From Eubacterium aggregans (GTDB lineage Bacteria; Bacillota; Clostridia; Eubacteriales; Eubacteriaceae): 64,000 nt of DNA. Both the position numbers and the translations under genes were made by a program. Below, one piece after another: positions 8,420 to 16,506 of the stretch; the stretch's first letter is position 1, and every line of letters starts with the position of its first letter. The stretch is from positions 20,010-84,009 of the forward strand of contig NZ_FNRK01000013.1 in the NCBI RefSeq assembly GCF_900107815.1. The letters are read 5' to 3'. The notes under the pieces are model-generated. The model was given only the letters and a program-made list of their open reading frames with translations, was not told where the DNA came from and did not search any database.

Positions 8420-8489
8420 GCAGGCTATTCGCTTACGCTCATAGACAGCCTGCTATGCCTTTGAACTGCGCCTTCGGCTTGTTCAAAGG
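8420..8489. repeat. two-hairpin intergenic repeat, copy 4
   Basis: Hairpin I is GCAGGCT (8420-8426) with AGCCTGC (8447-8453) around CGCTTACGCTCAT. Hairpin II is CCTTTGAAC (8458-8466) with GTTCAAAGG (8481-8489). The stem sequences differ from copy 3 but remain paired, which indicates selection on structure. The second stem overlaps the end of glpP. Confidence 0.65.
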
Positions 8490-9049
8490 CAACTGCGATG
8501 GCTCCAGTATTTTTTTTTGCTGATGGTCAGGCCTTCAAAACCGGCTTTTCGGAGGGCATCAATTTCTTTGGTGCTGTGGATAAAGCCGCCAGCTAACAGG
8601 GGCATATCGGTGACCTTGCGCAGATCAGGCAGGATTTCCTGGGCGACGGCGGCGGGTAGAATTTCGGCGGCATCGGTTTTGACAGAGCGCAGAAGGCGCA
8701 GACTAGTGTCATAAGCTCTGGAATCGCCGATGAGAAAACGCTGGATGGTGGTTAAGCCGACCCGTTTGGCAATACCAAGCTTGGCACTATCGGTGGACAT
8801 GACGCCGTCGACCTTGAAATAATTTTTGAGAAGCTTAATGCCAGCCTGATCCCGGCCAAAGCCGCCTAACAGCTCCATGTTGATCCAGGCTTTTTTGCCA
8901 GCTTGATGAACTTTGTGGACAAGGGCTGGCAGATTGGCGATGTCAGCATCGGTGAGAAGGATGATACGTCGGTCGCTGTCCAGGGCATCGGCTAAATCCC
9001 CTAAACGCCGTATGGATGGTATGATCTGGAATGTGTCGAAATCGTTCAT
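8483..9049 (-). CDS. glpP: glycerol-3-phosphate-responsive antiterminator GlpP
   Basis: The 188-residue protein matches the GlpP family from near its start (FQIIPSIRRLGDLADAL) through INMELLGGFGRDQAGI, the STDSAKLGIAKRVGL segment and PLLAGGFIHSTKEIDAL. GlpP binds glycerol 3-phosphate and prevents termination in the leaders of glp mRNAs. I chose the ATG at 9049, which has GGGAGGGA upstream, over in-frame upstream codons that give an atypical Pro/Ser-rich extension. It lies between glpK and the kinase, whose leader contains a terminator. Family assignment is strong. Confidence 0.9.
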   Translation of the reverse strand: MNDFDTFQIIPSIRRLGDLADALDSDRRIILLTDADIANLPALVHKVHQAGKKAWINMELLGGFGRDQAGIKLLKNYFKVDGVMSTDSAKLGIAKRVGLTTIQRFLIGDSRAYDTSLRLLRSVKTDAAEILPAAVAQEILPDLRKVTDMPLLAGGFIHSTKEIDALRKAGFEGLTISKKKYWSHRSCL

Positions 9050-9234
9050 GATGTCCCTCCCTTTTGGTGTCATGATATCATGGGAGCGAGGTGGTGTCAA
9101 AGAGAGGGAGCGTGTGGGGAGTAATGGGCACGCGTTGCATGGCTGAGAGGGGGGGACGCCATGCTGGCTTGTTCCGTTCGCTGCGCTCTCTTCACTCGCC
9201 GTGGGCTGCGCCCTATATAAATTTTTACAAAAAA

Positions 9235-9275
9235 ACACCTGCATTCAAGCAAGCTTGATGCAGGCGCCTTTTTAT
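9235..9275 (-). terminator. terminator between glpK and glpP
   Basis: An imperfect stem (CCTGCATTCAAGC with GCTTGATGCAGG) is followed by a T-run on the minus strand. It lies just downstream of glpK and upstream of glpP, so it may end the glpK transcript or attenuate glpP. The sequence 9155-9215 resembles the CGCTGCGCTC-type repeats elsewhere but is degraded. Confidence 0.65.
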
Positions 9276-9301
9276 AAAAAATTATGCATGGCTGTTAGTT
9301 T

Positions 9302-10789
9302 TCACGAGAGCCAGTCCTTGGATTTTTCAACGGCTTTGAGCCATTGACTGTATAGTGCTTCCCGGGTTTCGGCGTCCATTTGTGGGGTGAAGACGCGATC
9401 GGCTTCCCAGAGCCCTTTCAGTTCTTCTTGGCTTTTCCAAATACCACAGCCCAGACCGGCGAGGTAGCAGGCGCCTAAAGCGGTGGTCTCGATATCTTTG
9501 GGACGAATGACGTTACAGTTGAGAATATCAGCCTGGAATTGCATGAGCCAGTCATTTTGAGAGGCCCCGCCGTCAACTTTCAGTTCTTTGAGCTCGACGC
9601 CGGAGTTGGCGGCCATGTCTTCCAGGAGATCCCGGGTTTGATAAGCCATGGATTCCAATGCGGCCCGGGCCATCTGTTCTTTGGTGGTAGCAGCGGTGAC
9701 GCCAATGATCATTCCCCGGGCATCCATGTTGTAATGGGGGGCCCCTAAGCCAGTAAAGGCCGGGACGAAGAAGAGTCCGCCGTTGTCATCCAGGCTGGCG
9801 GCCATGGCTTCGGTGTCGGCAGCGTTTTCGACGATGTTCATTTTGTCCCGCAGCCATTGGACGACCTGTCCGGCAATAAGGATGGACGCACCCATGGAGT
9901 ATTTGACATCGCCATCGATCCCCCAGGCGACTGTCATGAGGCCCGTTTTGGTCCGTGGGGCTTTGTCCCCAGTGAACATCAGCGGTACAGCGCTGGTTCC
10001 GTAGGTATTCTTGGCGGTTCCTTCTTCGAAGCAGACCTGACCAAAGAGAGCGGCGGATTGATCCCCGGCAATCCCGGTAATTGGGATTTCAGCTCCGAAC
10101 CATTCCGGATCGGTAACCCCGAAGGTTCCCACAGAATTTTGCACCTTGGGGAAGAGGGTGTGGGGAAGATCTAAAAGATCTAAGAGCACATCATCCCATT
10201 CCAGGGTGTAGGGATTAAAGACCAGGGTCCGGGCAGCGTTGGAATAATCGGTGGCGTGGACCTTCCCTTTGGTGAGATTCCACAGCAGCCAGGTGTCGAT
10301 GGTGCCGAAGAGTAAGTCGCCATTGCTGGCTTTTTCCATAGCGGCTGGAACATTTTCCAGGACCCAGCGAATTTTTGTACCAGAGTAGGTTGGATCTAAA
10401 ACCAGACCGGTGCGTTCGTTGAAGATATCCGCACAGCCTTCAGAGCGGAGTCGATTGACAATGTCTGTAGTTCGGCGACAACCCCAAACGATGGAGTTAT
10501 GGACAGGGATACCGGTGTTTTTATCCCAAAGCGTTGTCGTTTCACGTTGGTTGGTAATCCCAATGGCTGTAATGTCTTTCCCCTCAAGACCAGCTTTGCG
10601 GATGGCGTTACGGGCGGTGCGCAGCGTCACATCCCATACGGTCATGCCGTTTTGTTCCCACCACCCAGATTGTGGGAAAAATTGTTCGTATTCCTCATAA
10701 TCAATTGCAATGGACTTTCCTTGTTCGTTATAGACAATCCCCCTGGAACCGGTGGTTCCCTGGTCCATAACTAAAATATACTTTGCCAT
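9302..10789 (-). CDS. glpK: glycerol kinase
   Basis: The 495-residue protein has the glycerol kinase hallmarks YILVMDQGTTGSRGIVY, GITNQRETTTLWD, the AGDQSAALFGQ segment and a C-terminal ELKVDGGASQND motif, at the normal family length. It phosphorylates glycerol to sn-glycerol 3-phosphate, feeding the GlpA-like dehydrogenase. The start at 10789 is set by AGGAGG. CCTCAAA at 10801-10807 pairs with 10820-10826, so the leader can form a small stem overlapping the ribosome binding site. Eight bases covering the start (ATATTATG on the mRNA) are complementary to the small-RNA core described at 52.6 kb. Confidence 0.97.
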   Translation of the reverse strand: MAKYILVMDQGTTGSRGIVYNEQGKSIAIDYEEYEQFFPQSGWWEQNGMTVWDVTLRTARNAIRKAGLEGKDITAIGITNQRETTTLWDKNTGIPVHNSIVWGCRRTTDIVNRLRSEGCADIFNERTGLVLDPTYSGTKIRWVLENVPAAMEKASNGDLLFGTIDTWLLWNLTKGKVHATDYSNAARTLVFNPYTLEWDDVLLDLLDLPHTLFPKVQNSVGTFGVTDPEWFGAEIPITGIAGDQSAALFGQVCFEEGTAKNTYGTSAVPLMFTGDKAPRTKTGLMTVAWGIDGDVKYSMGASILIAGQVVQWLRDKMNIVENAADTEAMAASLDDNGGLFFVPAFTGLGAPHYNMDARGMIIGVTAATTKEQMARAALESMAYQTRDLLEDMAANSGVELKELKVDGGASQNDWLMQFQADILNCNVIRPKDIETTALGACYLAGLGCGIWKSQEELKGLWEADRVFTPQMDAETREALYSQWLKAVEKSKDWLS

Positions 10790-11132
10790 AATATGATCCT
10801 CCTCAAAAGAAATTGATGATTTGAGGCAAATTTTATATGCTTTTTGTGGAATTGTAAACAATTATTTTTTCGAGGTATTTTTAAAAAAACCTTAAACCGT
10901 TGATTTTACGGGTCTTTTGGGCACATTAAATTTTTTTAAAAAAATGAGAACACAATCCTTTGTCATCCTGGTTTATTGATGGGGGTGACATCATGTTTGA
11001 GTGGGGAAACTCAAAAAACCGCATTGAAATGCGTCGCTGTCAATATAAACAAAATGGGAAATCAGATGTGAAATTGTCCGCTTTATACGGACGAGAAACG
11101 CCAGATCGATTGACCCGGCGTTTTTTGAGATT
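10790..11132. other. intergenic region upstream of glpK
   Basis: This AT-rich gap holds the glpK leader and a likely promoter on the minus strand (TTTACA near 10850, TATAAA near 10832). A plus-strand hairpin with a T-run lies at about 11097-11127 (ACGCC/GGCGT). A 71-codon plus-strand frame begins at 10993 after GGGGGTGAC, but it has no family resemblance and overlaps the end of the ECF-S-like gene, so I do not call it. Nothing else is supported. Confidence 0.4.
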
Positions 11133-11726
11133 TTATAATTTTTCCGATGAAAGGGGGTTATCAGAAATATCAATGGGGGATTTTAGTCCCTTTGGCAAAC
11201 AATAGAAAAATACCGGGAGAAGAAGGCCGGTGGCAATGCTGTCCATGATCTTGACAATGCATGTTCCAAAGATACTGCTGAGAATGTCCGGCCACCCCCA
11301 TTCGATGGCCTGATTATAAAAAATCATGGCCCAATGGCTACCGACCACCCCTTTGTTAACCCAGAGCATTAGGATGTTGACAATGATACAGTTACTCAGA
11401 ATCATCAGGCCGATTACCATGGGGAGGCGTGTCCAATCAATACGACCGTTGCGCCTGAGACCAATGCCGGCAATAACGGCAACAGCCGCACTAACAGCAT
11501 AAAAAAGCATATCCTGGTTATTGCCGCTTGTAATGGCTAAATAAAAATTATTGATGAGACCGACAATCAGTCCAGCCGTGGGCTCCAGAACCACTGCAGC
11601 AAAAACGGTGCCGGAGGTATCCAGCCAGAGGGGAAGCTGGAAATAATGACAGAAGGCATAGAGTGCTTCATTCATGACAACACCCAGGGCCATTACAATG
11701 AGATAACGACATTTAGTGTTAATCAT
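11133..11726 (-). CDS. ECF-S-like integral membrane protein
   Basis: The 197-residue protein has about six hydrophobic segments. Its N-terminal half contains LWLDTSGTVFAAVVLEPTAG and a GLINNFYLA segment, a pattern typical of substrate-binding (S) components of ECF transporters and of related sensor membrane domains. No ECF ATPase is nearby. The ATG at 11726 follows AAGGAG and overlaps the end of the K+ channel gene by 8 bases, so the two are translationally coupled. It is the last gene of the channel operon. The ligand is unknown, and the family call is moderate. Confidence 0.6.
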   Translation of the reverse strand: MINTKCRYLIVMALGVVMNEALYAFCHYFQLPLWLDTSGTVFAAVVLEPTAGLIVGLINNFYLAITSGNNQDMLFYAVSAAVAVIAGIGLRRNGRIDWTRLPMVIGLMILSNCIIVNILMLWVNKGVVGSHWAMIFYNQAIEWGWPDILSSIFGTCIVKIMDSIATGLLLPVFFYCLPKGLKSPIDISDNPLSSEKL

Positions 11727-12461
11727 CTTTCGACTCCTTTTCCTTCTGTTCGGCTTTTTCCCGATCCTCATTAAACACGTTCATAAACCCCGCAGTTACA
11801 ATACCAGCGGGCATGGCAATGACGGCAATACCGAACAGAGATGAAACCATGCTGATGAATTTACCAACAATGCTTACAGGGTATATATCGCCATAGCCAA
11901 CGGTTGTCAGGGCGGTGGTGGCCCAATACAAGGCGTCAAAGAAGTGGTTGAACGTATCCGGCTCATAATTAAACATCACCAGCGCCGATAAAAAAATGTA
12001 GGCCAGTGCGATGATGAGAACGTAGCCCAGGGTCTCTTTTTCGGCTTTAAAGACACGGGCAATATACTGGAAGGTTTTGGAATACCGAAGAACCTTAAAA
12101 ATTCGAAAGAGCCTTAGAATCATGAGGCTTTGGGGAAGCAGGCTCAGAGAAGGCAAAATCGAGATAATATCCAGAATCGCAAAGATGGTGAAGGGATAGC
12201 GGACAAAGGCACGCCATCCTAGTTTTCCAGTGGTATAATCAGCAGTAATCCATCGGAACACATAATCGCAAATAAAATATAGACCGTCACTGTATCGATG
12301 AGGGATAAAACCGGGGTCATGGCCTTGAACATCATGGGGACAATGCTTAAAAAGGCCACGATCATGATGAAGATGTCATAAAGTCGGCTGAGATAGTCAT
12401 CTCCGGCTCCCCGGTGGATGATGGTAAAGATGCGTCTGCGCATAAAGGATTGTGTTTCCAT
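11719..12461 (-). pseudogene. voltage-gated K+ channel, frameshifted
   Basis: Two overlapping frames together encode a Kv-type channel. The first (start METQSFMRRRIF at 12461, running to 12219) covers S1-S2. The second (from about 12285 down to 11719) has an Arg-rich S4 (SLMILRLFRIFKVLRYSK), the pore with selectivity filter TTVGYGD, S6 and a charged tail. One extra T in the T4 run near 12277-12280 would join them into a 247-residue channel with the natural S2 segment FICDYVFRW. This is either a single-base deletion in the gene or a sequencing error. The start lies 1 base after the stop of the upstream channel gene. Confidence 0.8.
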
Positions 12462-12462
12462 G

Positions 12463-13620
12463 CTACCACCAAATATAAGCGAAGAAGGGAAGCAGGAAAT
12501 TACCAATGATGGTAAAGGCGGTTAACGTAATGAGCATAGCCCGGCCATAATACCCGGCAAATTCATAGGTCTCATATTTATTGCGAACCCGGTTAATATT
12601 AATAATGGCGATGGCTCCGGCTAAAAGGATCGCAATACCAAAGAAATTGACGAACTCTAAAAGGCCCGTATCAATGGCTTCGGGCAGTAGATTAGCGCCA
12701 ACCATGATATTGGTAACTGTCCCAAAAAGAGCTGCTGGAATCATGGCCAAGGGATCGACGCGGTGGTAAGTACAAATAAATAGGGTAATCAAAACCCAGG
12801 TAATGGTTCCCACCAGCGCAATGAAACACCGGATATAGGTACCAAAACTGGCTCGGTTCACCATGACGGCAGTTAAAAACTCAGAGTTAATGATATCACC
12901 ATCCTTGGAAGGGTCCCCATGGTCGCTTTCGTATTGGTAGGCCGTAACAGCCGTATCGTGGTTCATGACATTATAACCCGAAATATCAATATTATCGGAG
13001 ATCGTGCTCTCGCCGCCTTTGGAGGTATCGGCCACATAAACCATCCGAGTCACCGGATAGCTGCTTTCAATGTAAGTGTACATCTGGTGGGATGAAAGAG
13101 GAAATCGTGTCGTATCAAAGGTGCGGTTGACGGTGACGGTGGTGCGAACCAGCTGGTAATGCTCTTCGCCAACAACCTCGTCTTTAACGACATCCAACTT
13201 ATCGTAGCTGCCTTTATAAATTCGAAAATGATTCATTGGATCGAGCGCATCATCACCATTCCAGCGGAACCAGATCCACAAATACATTTTGAAGCTGCTG
13301 TCTTTAATAGAAAGTGACGGAATATTACCGACAAAGGTCCCAACGGAAACCGGGGTAGCATTGGAAGCGGTGGCCCGTTTTTCGACCTCGGCCATTAGGA
13401 CAGGATCACTTGAAAGATGCTTTTCCCAGGTAGTGGTTTGGTTAGAACGATTTTGATTCAAAAAGGTACATGTTACAATAAGATACAGGGTGAAAATGGT
13501 GATAATTAAACCCAGAGAAACCCACAGGCGCTTTTTCTGATAAGGTTCTAAATCTTTGTAATGAATTTTAATGGGAGATCTTTTTTCCCGGTTACTAAAG
13601 TGAAATTTCCTGACTTCCAC
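12463..13620 (-). CDS. pentameric ligand-gated ion channel homologue
   Basis: The 385-residue protein has an N-terminal membrane anchor (about residues 32-53) and then an extracellular domain resembling the Cys-loop receptor ligand-binding fold. That domain includes YLWIWFRWNGDD (113-124) and a loop with RFPLSSHQMYTYIES (172-186), equivalent to the FP-D-x-Q region of GLIC-type channels but without the cysteines. Four membrane helices follow at about 262-284, 287-312, 320-342 and 359-382. M2 ends in NIMVGANLLP, close to GLIC's NILVETNLP. The start is GTG at 13620, after AGGAGGA. The extra N-terminal helix is unusual. The ligand and ion selectivity are unknown. Confidence 0.75.
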   Translation of the reverse strand: MEVRKFHFSNREKRSPIKIHYKDLEPYQKKRLWVSLGLIITIFTLYLIVTCTFLNQNRSNQTTTWEKHLSSDPVLMAEVEKRATASNATPVSVGTFVGNIPSLSIKDSSFKMYLWIWFRWNGDDALDPMNHFRIYKGSYDKLDVVKDEVVGEEHYQLVRTTVTVNRTFDTTRFPLSSHQMYTYIESSYPVTRMVYVADTSKGGESTISDNIDISGYNVMNHDTAVTAYQYESDHGDPSKDGDIINSEFLTAVMVNRASFGTYIRCFIALVGTITWVLITLFICTYHRVDPLAMIPAALFGTVTNIMVGANLLPEAIDTGLLEFVNFFGIAILLAGAIAIININRVRNKYETYEFAGYYGRAMLITLTAFTIIGNFLLPFFAYIWW

Positions 13621-13669
13621 TGGCTATTCCTCCTGCTCCATTTTGTCATCCCTGGAAGGATTGACCTTA

Positions 13670-13698
13670 ATGATACCTTAATCCAGAGAGGGGGTCAA
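13670..13698 (-). promoter_or_regulatory. promoter of the channel operon
   Basis: TTGACC at 13693-13698 and TATCAT at 13670-13675 are separated by 17 bases on the minus strand, about 50 bases upstream of the ligand-gated channel start. This is a plausible housekeeping promoter for the three-gene operon. Confidence 0.6.
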
Positions 13699-13762
13699 TC
13701 GGGGTGTGATTACGAGAATGGACCAGTTTTTCGCAAAAAAATGCAAAAATAGCAGGACGGAA

Positions 13763-14254
13763 TTATTGGGTTAATGCGATAAAAGAAGCTCCGGACAAAT
13801 GGGCTAAATCCTGGGGTGAAAGTCCGACCTGGGTGCCAACTTTCCCGGCAGATACATATATCATGGATAGATTTTGGGCGGTGGCATCGATAAAGGTGGG
13901 GAAGGCCTTCTTCATCCCGATGGGGGAGCAACCACCGTGGATGTAACCCGTGGTGGACAATAAAATTTTTTGGGGAATCATGGCGATGGATTTCTCCCCG
14001 GCGGCTTTGGCCCCTTGCTTTAAGGCAAGCTCGGTGCCAACAGGAATGACAAAGACGCAGAAATTGCCGGAATGCCCTTGACAGACTAGGGTTTTATAAA
14101 CGGTGGCGGGGTCTTGACCGATTTTCTTTGCCACGGACAGACCATCCAGGGCACCGTCGTCCACTGTGTAAAAATTACTTTCATAGGCAACGTGGGCCTG
14201 GTCCAATAGGCGCATGACATTGGTTTTATCGTGGTGTGTTTTTTTCTTTGACAT
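13763..14254 (-). CDS. ybaK: YbaK/EbsC-family Cys-tRNA(Pro) deacylase
   Basis: This 163-residue protein of the YbaK/ProX editing family has TVYKTLVCQG, the conserved Lys in ALKQGAKAAGEKS, and the GYIHGGCSPIGMKK signature. It hydrolyses mischarged Cys-tRNA(Pro) in trans. AAGGAGGT precedes the ATG at 14254. It stands alone and is divergent from the following gene. The assignment is strong. Confidence 0.93.
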   Translation of the reverse strand: MSKKKTHHDKTNVMRLLDQAHVAYESNFYTVDDGALDGLSVAKKIGQDPATVYKTLVCQGHSGNFCVFVIPVGTELALKQGAKAAGEKSIAMIPQKILLSTTGYIHGGCSPIGMKKAFPTFIDATAQNLSMIYVSAGKVGTQVGLSPQDLAHLSGASFIALTQ

Positions 14255-14342
14255 GGGAGACCTCCTTGGTAATCTTAAAATAGGATAGCACGTTTTTGAG
14301 ACTTGATGCAAGGAATGAATGGTAGGGATACGAAGAATATGC

Positions 14343-14348
14343 TATACG
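14343..14348 (+). promoter_or_regulatory. extended -10 element (TATGCTATAC)
   Basis: A TATG-C-TATAC element lies about 30 bases upstream of the YbjQ-like gene. It matches the TATGCTATAAT pattern that recurs before several genes in this window. Confidence 0.5.
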
Positions 14349-14379
14349 GTCTAAAATATCAGTAAGGAGGAAGATGGTA

Positions 14380-14694
14380 ATGTTAATGGTAACAAAAAAT
14401 GAAATTACAGGTAAAAAATGTCAGGAAATCGGCCTGGTCCTTGGAAATACGGTTCAAACCGTGCATTTAGGGAAGGACTTTATGGCTGGCCTGAAAACCT
14501 TGGTTGGGGGTGAGGTAAAGGGCTACAATGAAATGATGACCAATGCCCGGGAGCTGGCTACCCAGCGGATGATTAAAGAAGCTGAGGCTCTGGGGGCAGA
14601 TGCCATTGTGGGGGTACGGTACTCCTCCGATGCCGTCATGGAAAATGCCGCGGAAATTTTGGCCTATGGGACAGCGGTGAAGTTTGTAGAATAG
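14380..14694 (+). CDS. YbjQ/UPF0145-family protein
   Basis: This 104-residue protein matches the YbjQ family (heavy-metal-binding domain, pentamer-forming), with the ARELATQRMIKEAEALGADA helix and the following GVRYSS strand. I chose the second in-frame ATG because AAGGAGG then has normal spacing; the first ATG (14374) is only 3 bases from it. The cellular role is not established. A strong terminator follows. Confidence 0.85.
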   Translation: MLMVTKNEITGKKCQEIGLVLGNTVQTVHLGKDFMAGLKTLVGGEVKGYNEMMTNARELATQRMIKEAEALGADAIVGVRYSSDAVMENAAEILAYGTAVKFVE

Positions 14695-14710
14695 TAAAAG
14701 CAATTTATGA

Positions 14711-14752
14711 AAAGTACTGGCGCTCTTTTATTGAGTACCAGTACTTTTTTTA
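14711..14752 (+). terminator. intrinsic terminator
   Basis: AAAGTACTGG at 14711-14720 pairs with CCAGTACTTT at 14738-14747, followed by a T-run. It ends the YbjQ-like transcript. Confidence 0.9.
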
Positions 14753-14788
14753 TACAATCTGTGTATTTATCGGGATTATTGCACATCG

Positions 14789-16303
14789 TCATCCAATCAA
14801 TAAATCGCAGCAATTGATAATATAAAGAGAGAAGAGAATATAGTGCCTTATATGGGTACTGTATTGGTTAATATCGACTATTTTGAAAATTTTTTCCAAT
14901 CGATTGAGCAAGGTGTTTCGATGGATAAACAACGCTTTGGATGTTTGAAGCGCATTCCTGTCGTTGCATAGATAGACAAAAAGAGTATGGATATAATCCG
15001 TTCCGTTTTTCTGGCCAGATTCATATAAGCGGAGAACACCATCATGACAGATTTCCGGCATTGATCGTTTTTCGAGTAAAATCGCAATCAGGCTATACAA
15101 ACCATAGTCATCATTCAAGTATACTTTGGTATTAGTTTTCATATCTTGACCAATAGAGAGGATAAGCTTTGTTTGTTCATAATATGCCGCCATCGTATTT
15201 AATGGATGGAATTCCTTGCTGATCGCAGCATGGAAACCATAGCGCGCTGCATAGTGGCGGACATTTTCCCGGAGTTTATATTTATTGACAGAGTGGCAAA
15301 TCGCAATAAGATATTCTTCATAATCAAAGACCTTGCAAGCGAGTTGTGGGTCGGATTCCAGATGACTTGATAAGAAACGTCTCTCGATGGGAGAGCCGTT
15401 TTTTTGTTTAATAATAATTAAAATAAAATCATCGTTGATCTTCCAGTTGAAATATCGGAGTTGCTCCGAAATCGAATTTGAGTCCTTTAGTTCTCCTTTT
15501 AGGATATCCCGAAAAAAGCACTCATGGAAGGTTCCGAGTGATGAAAGAGTATCCGGGTGGGAATCAAGATAGGCCGGAAGCATCTGTCCCAAGGCTTCCA
15601 CAATATCCATATGGCGCTGTTTGGGCTTTGAATAGATGCTGATAATGAAGATATGTGCCTGAAGTATTTTATGGGAGAAGATATTTTTGCAGGTATAGGG
15701 TAAGTTAAAGCAGGTATCTGGAGTGGTAAAGGCCCGGGTTTGTCTATTGAGGATTTCGAGTTCGCCACTTTCGGTGAGTTGGTCAATAATATACATGGGC
15801 ATATAGCCATGGTTAATCTGATATCGCCAGATGGAGCTGATACTTTCCATGAGAGTCGGAGTTGTATAGCCTAGCATTTTCAGGCTGGGATCGGTCAGAT
15901 AAACGGTGTCCGGTGTCACTAGCCGACAGAGGTTAAGGATATCGGTCAGGGTATGCTTTTTCGCAATGGAATCCAGTATGGACATCTCCCATTTTTGGAA
16001 GCGTCGGAATAAGGCAGAAATTGTACTAAATACCTCGATTAGATTATAAATAGTGGGGACAAAAATGACATTCTGGGACAGTACGTCCCTTTTGGTGTCA
16101 AATAATACAAGGGCGGCGTGATCCTGCTGCTGGTTAGGATAGTCCCCATTAACATCGACATAGAGCACATTTTCCAGCAGTTTTTTATTGGTCCGCCGAT
16201 AAAGATCCACAGCTTCTAAAGATTGGACATTGCTGTCCCGAAAGGTTACACCAGGATAATGCCCTAAGAGCTCTTCCCAAATGGTTTTTAAAGATAGTCG
16301 CAT
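14789..16303 (-). CDS. PucR-family transcriptional regulator
   Basis: The 504-residue protein has a variable N-terminal sensing region and a C-terminal PucR helix-turn-helix domain (TSKALFIHRNTLLNRLEKI, residues about 458-476). It is encoded divergently from a transporter operon with only 203 bases between the starts, so it probably controls that operon and its own gene. AAGGGAG lies upstream of the ATG. The inducer is unknown. Local base composition is more AT-rich than in the glycerol region. Confidence 0.85.
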   Translation of the reverse strand: MRLSLKTIWEELLGHYPGVTFRDSNVQSLEAVDLYRRTNKKLLENVLYVDVNGDYPNQQQDHAALVLFDTKRDVLSQNVIFVPTIYNLIEVFSTISALFRRFQKWEMSILDSIAKKHTLTDILNLCRLVTPDTVYLTDPSLKMLGYTTPTLMESISSIWRYQINHGYMPMYIIDQLTESGELEILNRQTRAFTTPDTCFNLPYTCKNIFSHKILQAHIFIISIYSKPKQRHMDIVEALGQMLPAYLDSHPDTLSSLGTFHECFFRDILKGELKDSNSISEQLRYFNWKINDDFILIIIKQKNGSPIERRFLSSHLESDPQLACKVFDYEEYLIAICHSVNKYKLRENVRHYAARYGFHAAISKEFHPLNTMAAYYEQTKLILSIGQDMKTNTKVYLNDDYGLYSLIAILLEKRSMPEICHDGVLRLYESGQKNGTDYIHTLFVYLCNDRNALQTSKALFIHRNTLLNRLEKIFKIVDINQYSTHIRHYILFSLYIINCCDLLIG

Positions 16304-16409
16304 TAGAATACTCCCTTAAATCCGTCGTTTAAAGTCCATTAAGGTTTACCCGTTAATGATAATACGAATAGGGGATGGAGTTCAAGCGAAAAATGATTCG
16401 GTCTTTAAA

Positions 16410-16425
16410 TGTACAAAATTGTACA
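16410..16425. promoter_or_regulatory. candidate operator in the pucR-transporter gap
   Basis: TGTACAA and TTGTACA form an inverted repeat separated by two bases in the divergent intergenic region. It is a plausible binding site for the PucR-type regulator. This is inference from position and symmetry only. Confidence 0.4.
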
Positions 16426-16506
16426 TATTAATTTTTTGAAAGTGTGTATATTTGTCATTAGCAAGAACAGATTATTTTTGTAATATAGGGCATGTGAGGT
16501 GATCCC

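Noticed and set aside
10993..11205. Plus-strand frame of 71 codons after GGGGGTGAC upstream of glpK
   Set aside because: No family resemblance, it overlaps the end of the ECF-S-like gene and has no clear promoter. It was not called as a gene.
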